A DNA stretch of 5,204 bases from contig JASHUW010000336.1 in the NCBI GenBank assembly GCA_030039815.1, positions 1-5,204 on the forward strand, in the 5' to 3' direction. A program made the position numbers and the translations under genes. Below, piece by piece: positions 1 through 4,962 of the stretch (within the stretch, counting starts at the first letter, position 1; every line of letters starts with the position of its first letter). Under the pieces are notes generated by a model. It made no database searches and had not been told where the DNA came from. It saw only the letters and a list, made by a program, of their open reading frames with translations. Source of the stretch: Alphaproteobacteria bacterium (lineage in GTDB: Bacteria; Pseudomonadota; Alphaproteobacteria; ATCC43930; CGMCC-115725).

Positions 1-457
1 CCGCATTGAGATCGACGATGCTGGGTGTGCCGCGCGCGGTGACCTTTGTCGGCTCCGCCGTCCGCGGGTCGTCGACATCGAGCTCTATATGATCGCCGGG
101 AAAGGTGACGCTCCAGGTCGTCCCACCCTCCGGACAGCGGAAGCGGTGCCACGCCCCCTTCGGAACGATGACCATCATCCCGGCGCGCAGCACGAAGGAT
201 CGCGGCCCGTCATCGCAGACGATGTCCAGCGTCTTTACGCCGTCAACGATGTGGACCAGTTCATCCTCGGGGTGGTCTTCCCAATGCGTTGTCCCCGCGA
301 TCTTGGCGGCGAAAAGGATGCCCTCGCGATAAGGGCCCATGACCGTCCCGCTGCCGCGGCGCTCCGCGAATGTCGTTTGCGGGGTCAGTCCACGGAACAT
401 CGTCAGCTTCGCGAGTTCCGCATCGAGATCGATGACGCTGAGCGTTTTGCTTTCCAT
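1..457 (-). CDS. Cupin-domain protein, probable bicupin (3' part outside window)
   Basis: Reading leftward from an ATG at 457-455 the frame stays open for 152 codons to the window edge, so the C-terminal part is missing. A strong Shine-Dalgarno (GGGAGGGAAAG) sits just before the ATG. Residues about 45-120 carry a cupin fold. Motif 1 is degenerate: THWEDHPEDE (57-66) ends in E66 and G73 follows, but the usual HxH reads E60-D61-H62, with an extra H58. Motif 2 is clear: G93, then P99-K-G101-A-W-H104. Likely metal ligands are therefore H58 and/or H62, E66 and H104. The N-terminal SVIDLDAEL (7-15) recurs as SIVDLNA (146-152) exactly 139 codons later, as if a second cupin domain begins at the edge. 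The gene lies 31 bp downstream of another cupin gene on the same strand, probably in one operon. The substrate is unknown; a small-molecule dioxygenase, isomerase or binding role are all possible. Confidence 0.85.
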   Translation of the reverse strand, partial: MESKTLSVIDLDAELAKLTMFRGLTPQTTFAERRGSGTVMGPYREGILFAAKIAGTTHWEDHPEDELVHIVDGVKTLDIVCDDGPRSFVLRAGMMVIVPKGAWHRFRCPEGGTTWSVTFPGDHIELDVDDPRTAEPTKVTARGTPSIVDLNA

Positions 458-488
458 CTTTCCCTCCCGAGGGTGTGACGCGTCTGCC

Positions 489-953
489 TCAGAGCGGATT
501 GGGGCCCAGGATTTCCCAGCGATAGCGCTCGCAGAATTCGTGTCGCTCCGCGGCGCTCATCGGCTCCCCGGCGCGTTCCGTCATTGCCTCGATGTAACCG
601 CCGGCGGCGGCCGGGGTGTAGAGGAACAGCACTCGTCCGGTTTCCCTGCCGGTACTCTTCCAGGCATGAGCCACACCGCGCGGCATGAAGGCGCAAGTGC
701 CCGGCCCGCCGACGGTCACCTCGTCGGCGATCTTGAAGGTGATCTCGCCATCAAGCACCCAGGCGACCTCGTCGCTGTCGTGGTGCAGGTGGTGGAGGCT
801 CGTGGTGCCGGGGGGCAGCGTTTCCTCGAACATCATGACGCTCTCGCCGGTTTGGCGGCCGAGAAACTTCAGGTCGAAGCAGCGGCCGGGCGTCGGCGAG
901 GCGAAGTGCTTCCCGCCGCCCGCTGGCACGACAAAGCCTTTTGCTGCGGTCAT
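489..953 (-). CDS. Single-domain cupin protein
   Basis: The gene encodes 154 residues, from ATG at 953-951 to TGA at 491-489. The start is set by GGAGG eight bases upstream; the frame stays open further upstream, but that stretch crosses the divergent promoter region and overlaps the LysR gene, so it is not used. Cupin motif 1 is a textbook match: G49, then H55-x-H57, E62 and G69. Motif 2 is G85, P91-R-G93-V-A-H96, with the usual final Asn replaced by S100. All four metal ligands (H55, H57, E62, H96) are present, so it should bind Fe, Mn, Ni or Zn. The small one-domain size matches many stand-alone cupins of unknown substrate. It is the promoter-proximal gene of a probable two-cupin operon, divergent from a LysR regulator that may control it. 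The cupin call is firm; the biochemical function cannot be read from the sequence. Confidence 0.92.
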   Translation of the reverse strand: MTAAKGFVVPAGGGKHFASPTPGRCFDLKFLGRQTGESVMMFEETLPPGTTSLHHLHHDSDEVAWVLDGEITFKIADEVTVGGPGTCAFMPRGVAHAWKSTGRETGRVLFLYTPAAAGGYIEAMTERAGEPMSAAERHEFCERYRWEILGPNPL

Positions 954-1009
954 GTCGGTATCCTCCGTCGGAAGCCGGACCTCATCGCGAGTCGTGAACA
1001 GCAGGGTAG

Positions 1010-1030
1010 CGCCACAATTAAATTGCGGTG
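1010..1030. promoter_or_regulatory. Imperfect 21-bp palindrome, candidate LysR-type operator
   Basis: The core is CAATT-A-AATTG (1015-1025), a perfect 5-bp dyad around a central A. It extends outward to 10-bp arms with 8 of 10 positions complementary. Its AT-rich centre and place between the divergent cupin and LysR genes fit a LysR-type recognition site. Binding by the adjacent regulator is inference. Confidence 0.45.
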
Positions 1031-1047
1031 ATCCTCGTTTTTCGAGA

Positions 1048-1073
1048 CCGGTGCTACATTTACGTGCCACCGG
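1048..1073. promoter_or_regulatory. Inverted repeat CCGGTG-N14-CACCGG upstream of lysR
   Basis: Two perfect 6-bp arms (1048-1053 and 1068-1073) flank 14 bases that include a possible TACATT -10. The right arm ends only 13 bases before the proposed lysR ATG and adjoins its Shine-Dalgarno sequence (GGAAAGGAAG). This would suit an autorepression site. Six-bp GC-rich arms can also arise by chance in DNA of this composition. Confidence 0.3.
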
Positions 1074-1086
1074 AAAGGAAGTCGTC

Positions 1087-2043
1087 ATGACCGCGCCTGA
1101 CGAATCGGCAATCACGGAGGGACGCCGGCCCGCTGAAGCCATAGCGCCGTCGGTGCGCCCCGGTCGCGGATCGATGGATTGGGACGATGTTCGCGTGTTC
1201 CTCGCCGTTGCCCGCGAGGGTTCGATGCGCGCCGCCGGACGCACGCTCGGCCTCAGCCAGCCGACGATCGCCCGCCGCCTCGCCGCGTTCGAGGCGAGTT
1301 TCGGCGGGCAGGCCTTGTTTGACCGCCAGCCCGAAGGGGTGCGTCTCAACGCGGCCGGTGAGCGGCTGATCGCTGCCGCCGAAGACGCCGAGCGGGCGAT
1401 GCTGACGGTCGAGCGGCAGCGCGCGGCGGCCTCGCCGGCGCTTAGCGGCACCGTGCGGGTCGCGACCGGCGAGTGCGCCGGCGGGTTTGTGGCGCGCTGC
1501 CTGTCGGGCCCGACGCGCACGGCGCTGCCACCCGGCATCACCTTGGAGCTGGTCGACGAGTTGCGGCAGCAGGCCAATCTCGTGCGACGCCAAGCCGACA
1601 TGGCGCTGCGCCACGATCCGCCGGAAAGCGGCGATTTTTACGTCGCCAAGCTCGGCACATTCGCCGTCGCGGTCTATCGCCGCCGCGGCACGGAGGCCGG
1701 CGGCTGGGTGGGCTATCCCGAGGAGCAAGCCCATTGGCCGACCGCGCGCTGGGTTCAGCAGCAAGTCGAGGAGACCGGAATGCCGGTATCGTGCCGCGCC
1801 TCGTCGATGCTGATGCGCGTCGAAGCCATCCGCGCCGGCGCCGGCCGCGGCGAATTGCCGTGCTATATCGGCGACGGCCATCCGCTGCTCGAGCGGCTGA
1901 CCCCGCCCATCCCCGAGCTTGCCGCTACTTACTGGATGATCGTCCACCGCGATCTGCGGCACGCGGCCCTGGTGCGGGCCGCCATCGAGTGGATGAAGGC
2001 GGTGTTTGCCGAGCAGCGCGACACCCTCGCCGGCGCCGTTTAA
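1087..2043 (+). CDS. LysR-family transcriptional regulator
   Basis: This is a 318-residue DNA-binding transcription regulator. The N-terminal winged helix-turn-helix follows M30-D-W-D-D, with the recognition region around residues 46-69 (SMRAAGRTLGLSQPTIARR). A linker helix runs to about 115. The effector-binding domain starts at LSGTVRVATGE (119-129), and its second lobe includes GRGELPCYIGD (253-263). The ATG at 1087 is preferred because AAGGAAG lies just upstream. A second ATG at 1174 (M30) is where most relatives with the MDWDDVRVF start begin, and would give 289 residues, close to the family norm. Its upstream sequence is a weaker ribosome site, so the first 29 residues, rich in Pro, Ala, Arg and Gly, may be an unstructured extension or untranslated leader. 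The gene is divergent from the two-cupin operon, its most likely target, and convergent with the ThDP enzyme downstream. The effector ligand is unknown. Confidence 0.93.
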   Translation: MTAPDESAITEGRRPAEAIAPSVRPGRGSMDWDDVRVFLAVAREGSMRAAGRTLGLSQPTIARRLAAFEASFGGQALFDRQPEGVRLNAAGERLIAAAEDAERAMLTVERQRAAASPALSGTVRVATGECAGGFVARCLSGPTRTALPPGITLELVDELRQQANLVRRQADMALRHDPPESGDFYVAKLGTFAVAVYRRRGTEAGGWVGYPEEQAHWPTARWVQQQVEETGMPVSCRASSMLMRVEAIRAGAGRGELPCYIGDGHPLLERLTPPIPELAATYWMIVHRDLRHAALVRAAIEWMKAVFAEQRDTLAGAV

Positions 2044-2050
2044 CTCACCC

Positions 2051-2090
2051 CGTCATTCCAGGTTCATCCCGCGCGATGCCCGGAATGACG
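2051..2090. repeat. Intergenic palindrome CGTCATTCC...GGAATGACG
   Basis: Perfect 9-bp arms (2051-2059 and 2082-2090) enclose 22 bases. Two further GG/CC pairs follow after one mismatch, leaving a GC-rich loop. It starts seven bases after the lysR stop codon, in the gap between convergent genes. The GTCATTCC...GGAATGAC ends resemble short palindromic elements scattered in intergenic DNA of Bradyrhizobium-like genomes; that likeness is from memory. It could act as a transcript-end hairpin for lysR, but no T-tract follows on either strand, so it is not a standard intrinsic terminator. Confidence 0.6.
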
Positions 2091-2190
2091 CGAGAAAAAA
2101 TCGCAAATTGCCCTCTTGCAAACGAGAACAAAACGAATACATGAGTCGCATGTTCCGGCGGCTCGTCACCTTCCTCACCCGCAAGATCGC

Positions 2191-2213
2191 GGCGCCTTTG
2201 CGCTTCCGGCGCC
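2191..2213 (-). terminator. GC hairpin just after the ThDP-enzyme stop, possible transcript end
   Basis: GGCGCC occurs at 2191-2196 and 2208-2213, giving a 6-bp all-GC stem with an 11-base loop, located six bases past the TAG (2221-2219) of the minus-strand enzyme gene. No U-tract follows directly. The next T-run on the minus strand is the six bases at 2100-2095, about 90 bases on. The rest of 2044-2218 holds no gene that I can support. Confidence 0.22.
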
Positions 2214-2218
2214 CGCGC

Positions 2219-3930
2219 CTAGCCGCCCGCGCCGCCGCGCGAGATGACATTGACGAGCGCCTGCTGGCCGCGATCGACCGCGTCCAGCGCGCGCTGCAAG
2301 GCGCCCGGCAGCGCCGCCGGGTCCTCGACCCGCTCGCCATAGCCGCCCGAAGCGGTGCAGATCGTCTCGAAGGCCGGCAGGTCGTCGAGGTCGATGAAGG
2401 GCGGCTTGTTGCTCTTCGCCGCCTCGCCCTGCGGGTACATGCCGAGCGTCGCGCGCCGCACCGCGCCCCACATCGCGTTGTTGATGACGACAAACAGCAC
2501 CGGCAGCTTGTGCATTTGTGCCGCGTGGTGCACCGCGACCGGGTTCGAGAAGATGTACGACCCGTCGCCAAGGATCGAGATCACCTGTCGGTCGGGCTTC
2601 GCCAGCTTGACCCCGAGCGCCGCGCCGGCGCCCCAGCCGAGCCCCGCCGCCGGGCTCGACCCGAAATACGAGCCCGGCTCGGTCGATGGGCAGTGCTCGG
2701 GCAGCAGCGTGTATTCGTTGACGAGGATCGAAGCGCCGGCGCGCGCCTCGCTGAGGCAGTGGCTGATCCATGCCGGGTGGATCGGTGTCTGCCCCGCCAT
2801 CTCCTCGCGCAGCTTTTCCACCCGGCGCGCTGCGCGGCACGGCGCGTGACGAGTTCATCGCGCCGCTCGGCGATAACACCATCGCTCACCTTCATCGCCG
2901 CGCCGAGCTTGGGCAGCGCCAGCCGCGCTGCGCCGGCGATCGCGATGTCGCAGGGGAAGCCGCGGATCGGATACTGCGCGCAGAGCGGGTCGACGCCGAG
3001 GTGGATGACCTGGCAGGCGGCTGGTGGCTGCACCCGGATCGGCACCCACGGCACGTCCATCTCCAGCACCAGGATCGCATCCGCTTCCTTGACGAACGGC
3101 GTCGGGTCGTAGCCGAGATGACAGGGATGCTCGGCCGAGAGCGACAAATGCCGCTGGCGATGCTCGACGACCGGGATCGCGAACGCCTCGGCGAAGTCGC
3201 CCAGCGCCGCAACCGCGGCCGGGTCGCGCCCGGCGCTCGCGGTGATGATCACCGGGCGCTTGGCTTTCGAGAGGATTTTTGCCGCCTCTTCCAGCGCGCC
3301 TTCATCTGCGCCGGGCGCCGCCACGGCCGCGCGGCGCGACGGGCTGTTATAGGCGAAACCCGACAGCTTCTCGGCCAGCACCTCGCGCGGCAGCGAGAGG
3401 TAGACCGGTCCCTCGGGCGCGCTGGTGGCGAGGCTCAGCGCGCGATCGACCACGGTTTCGAGCTGCGCGCCATTGCGCAGCTCGTAGTCCCACTTCACCA
3501 TCTCGCGCAGCATGCCCGCCTGGTCGAACATCTCCTGCGCCCAGTGAATGTAGGTGTCGCGCGCGCCGAACACGCCCTCCTCGGTCAGCGGCGAGCGGCC
3601 GGCGGTGAAGAGGATCGGCACGTTCTCGCGCGCCGCGTTGAACACGCCGCACAGCGCGTTGGCGGTGCCGACGCTGACATGCACCATCACCGCCGACACC
3701 TTGCCCGACGCGACCGCATAGCCGTGCGCCATCGAAATCGCGACATTCTCATGGGTCGCGATCAGCGGCTTTGGCGCAGCAAGCCCGGTATGCGCCGCCT
3801 TGGCATAGGCCTCGACGATCGGCGCGAAATCGGTGCCGGCATTGGCGAAGAGGTATTCGATGCCGCGCTCCGCCAACAGCGCCAGGTACGCTTCCGCTAC
3901 GCTCTCGGCGGCGATTTCCTTGCGGCTCAT
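2219..3930 (-). pseudogene. ThDP-dependent enzyme, acetolactate synthase/benzoylformate decarboxylase-like, one frameshift
   Basis: A thiamine-diphosphate enzyme that should cleave or join a 2-oxo-acid-type substrate. The start is ATG 3930-3928 behind GGGAGG. The first frame reads about 370 family-like residues. The N-terminal PYR domain has AGTD (31-34) and THENVAISMAHGYA (59-72), with E61 the cofactor-activating glutamate, and H84 in VMVHVSVGTAN. A middle domain covers about 210-345. From about 2821 the family sequence continues in another frame to TAG at 2221-2219, with the C-terminal PP domain carrying GDGS (reconstructed 455-458) and INN (483-485), the metal-diphosphate motif. One added base makes 1,713 nt and 570 residues, the usual family length. 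The H84 context resembles His70 of benzoylformate decarboxylase, but its second histidine (His281) has no obvious counterpart, so the substrate is open. It is divergent from a dioxygenase gene. As written the product would be truncated and lack the PP domain; a sequencing error is quite possible. Confidence 0.85.
2821..2854 (-). other. Frameshift site inside the ThDP-enzyme gene
   Basis: On the minus strand the family-like frame ends ...DELVTRRAAQRAG and resumes one register back as VEKLREEMAGQTP. The second frame is closed upstream by TGA at 2857-2855, so the change must lie within about 2821-2854. The most economical repair is one extra G in the GGG run opposite 2821-2823, which would read AGVEKLREEM. 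A lost base in a short homopolymer within GC-rich DNA is typical both of real mutation and of sequencing or consensus error. Without repair the first frame continues through about 80 Arg- and Ser-rich residues of nonsense to a stop at 2583-2581. Confidence 0.85.
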
Positions 3931-4015
3931 GCAATCCTCCCAGACGACGGCGGGAGATTGCGTCGCGGCGCTCGCGATGACAACAATTGCCCACGCATCA
4001 CGGCGGGAGACTTAG
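3931..4015. promoter_or_regulatory. Divergent promoter region between ThDP-enzyme and dioxygenase genes
   Basis: These 85 bp separate the two divergent start codons and must hold the leader of each gene. GGGAGG lies six to seven bases before the ATG at 3930 on the minus strand. CGGGAG precedes the ATG at 4016 on the plus strand. Much of the rest is occupied by a dyad element (about 3958-3981) and by an 11-bp direct repeat (3947-3957 and 4000-4010) whose second copy includes the dioxygenase ribosome site. No clear -35/-10 pair is visible. Confidence 0.5.
3952..3983. repeat. Remnant of a GTCAT-CGCGAG...GCAATC intergenic repeat
   Basis: Read on the minus strand this begins GTCATCGCGAGCG and ends CGACGCAATCTCCC, close to the GTCATTGCGAG...GCAATC repeats I recall from many alphaproteobacterial genomes. 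It contains the small dyad TCGCG-GCGCT-CGCGA (3963-3977). The family assignment is from memory and was not searched. Confidence 0.4.
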
Positions 4016-4837
4016 ATGCCCTATCAGACGATCGAGGTCACCAAGCTGACGCCCTTTATCGGCGCCGAGATCGCCGGGGTTGACCTGTCGCGCCCGCTCG
4101 GCAACCAGCAATTCCAGGAAGTGCACGACGCGCTGATGGAAAACCTGGTGATCTTCTTCCGCGACCAGCACCTCACCCACGACCAGCACAAGGATTTCGG
4201 CCGGCGGTTCGGCAATCTCGTGGCGCACCCGGCGTCGCGCCACTCGCCCGAGGGGCACCCGGAGATTCTCACCATCCATGCCGACGAGAACTCGAAGCAC
4301 GTCGCCGGCGAGGAATGGCATTCCGACGTCTCGTGCGACGAGACCCCGCCGATGGGCAGCATCCTCTACCTGACCGAGATCCCCGAGACTGGCGGCGACA
4401 CCCTGTTCGCCAGCATGTACGCGGCCTATGACCGGCTGTCCGAACCGATGAAGCAGTTCCTCGAAGCCCTGACCGCGACGCATGACGGCGAGCCTGTCTA
4501 TCGCGGCCGTTTCGGCTATCAGCCGGGCGAGAAGGGCTTTCCCAAGGCCGAGCACCCGGTCATCCGCACCCACCCCGTCACCGGGCGCAAGGCGCTCTTC
4601 GTCAACGGCAATTTCACCACGCGGATCAACGGCCTCACCAGGCTCGAAAGTGACGCGCTCCTGCAGATGCTGTGCCGCCACGCCGAGACGCCCGAGTTCC
4701 AGTGCCGCTTCCGCTGGCAGCCGAATTCGGTCGCGTTCTGGGACAATCGCAGCGTCCAGCACCACGCGATGTGGGATTATTTCCCGCAGCGCCGCCACGG
4801 CTACCGCGTCACCATCGAGGGCGACCGGCCGTTTTGA
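4016..4837 (+). CDS. TauD/TfdA-family Fe(II)/2-oxoglutarate-dependent dioxygenase
   Basis: This cytoplasmic enzyme couples decarboxylation of 2-oxoglutarate to hydroxylation of a substrate. The product is 273 residues, the normal family size, and starts at ATG 4016 behind CGGGAG. The iron site is H102-S-D104 and H249 (in WDNRSVQHHAMWDY, 242-255). R260, in PQRRHGYR, should hold 2-oxoglutarate, and T129 in GGDTL is the usual partner. Similarity to Escherichia coli TauD runs end to end: FIGAEIAGVDLSRPL near the start, HPVTGRKALFVNGNFTTRI (186-204), and an ending GDRPF against TauD GDKPF. H71 and R264 fall where TauD has its taurine-binding His70 and Arg270, so a sulfonate substrate is plausible. 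The residues between 88 and 100 differ, and taurine transport genes (tauABC) are absent, so no symbol is given; alkylsulfatase or phenoxyacetate relatives remain possible. It is convergent with the hydrolase gene downstream. Confidence 0.93.
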   Translation: MPYQTIEVTKLTPFIGAEIAGVDLSRPLGNQQFQEVHDALMENLVIFFRDQHLTHDQHKDFGRRFGNLVAHPASRHSPEGHPEILTIHADENSKHVAGEEWHSDVSCDETPPMGSILYLTEIPETGGDTLFASMYAAYDRLSEPMKQFLEALTATHDGEPVYRGRFGYQPGEKGFPKAEHPVIRTHPVTGRKALFVNGNFTTRINGLTRLESDALLQMLCRHAETPEFQCRFRWQPNSVAFWDNRSVQHHAMWDYFPQRRHGYRVTIEGDRPF

Positions 4838-4872
4838 CCGCGATAGATTGGACACGCCTATAAAATTCGCCT

Positions 4873-4943
4873 CCCCCGGGCTTGACCCGGGGGCCTACGA
4901 ATAGCTTCCTCTTATTCGTGGATGGCCGGATCAAGTCCGGCCA
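4873..4943. repeat. Composite intergenic palindrome of three hairpins
   Basis: Three perfect hairpins lie end to end: CCCCCGGG-CTTGA-CCCGGGGG (4873-4893), ACGAATA-N9-TATTCGT (4897-4919) and TGGCCGGA-TCAAG-TCCGGCCA (4923-4943). The outer two are inverted copies of each other, with CTTGA and TCAAG loops complementary. The whole can therefore also fold as one long stem: 4876-4903 against 4913-4940, 28-base arms with 21 matching positions around a 9-base loop. It lies between convergent genes, where it could stop or protect transcripts from both sides. The outer units resemble CCGG-CTTGA-CCGG palindromes common between genes in alphaproteobacteria (from memory). No T-tract marks it as a standard terminator. 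Confidence 0.75.
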
Positions 4944-4962
4944 AGGTGGGTGAATCTAGACG

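Larger units (their letters stand above)
954..1086. promoter_or_regulatory. Divergent promoter/operator region between cupin operon and lysR gene
   Basis: These 133 bp separate two genes reading outward and contain no gene. They are locally AT-richer than the flanks around 1015-1024 and 1037-1063. Two dyads are visible: a 21-bp imperfect palindrome at 1010-1030 and CCGGTG/CACCGG at 1048-1073. LysR-type regulators usually bind dyads in exactly such a divergent spacer, repressing their own gene and activating the neighbour. On the minus strand TTTAAT lies inside the first dyad and could be a weak -10 for the cupins. On the plus strand TACATT (1055-1060) could be a weak -10 for lysR. No convincing -35 elements were found for either. 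Confidence 0.6.

Noticed and set aside
954..1601. Upstream extension of the second cupin frame to a start at 1601
   Set aside because: The extra residues are low-complexity shadow sequence overlapping lysR. The ATG at 953 has a good Shine-Dalgarno sequence and gives a normal cupin length.
1060..1962. 300-codon minus-strand open frame opposite lysR
   Set aside because: It is a shadow of the LysR coding sequence: Arg/Ala/Gly-rich with no domain signature.
2095..2120. Possible intrinsic terminator for minus-strand transcripts: GCAA/TTGC stem followed by six T
   Set aside because: The stem is only 4 bp with a long loop, too weak for a confident call.
2811..2857. Programmed -1 frameshifting as the explanation for the split ThDP gene
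   Set aside because: There is no X-XXY-YYZ slippery heptamer, and this enzyme family is not known to use recoding. A one-base loss is simpler.
2142..3112. Plus-strand open frame starting MSRMFRRLVTFLTRK, running across the ThDP-enzyme gene
   Set aside because: It is antisense to a well-supported enzyme, has an Arg-rich shadow composition, and has no recognisable domain or convincing ribosome site.
2770..4083. 437-codon plus-strand open frame opposite the ThDP enzyme
   Set aside because: It is the complement of a gene with clear family motifs; long antisense frames are expected in DNA this GC-rich. It also runs into the start of the dioxygenase gene.
3998..4855. 285-codon minus-strand open frame opposite the dioxygenase
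   Set aside because: It is antisense to the TauD/TfdA gene, whose catalytic residues are all recognisable in the plus-strand frame.
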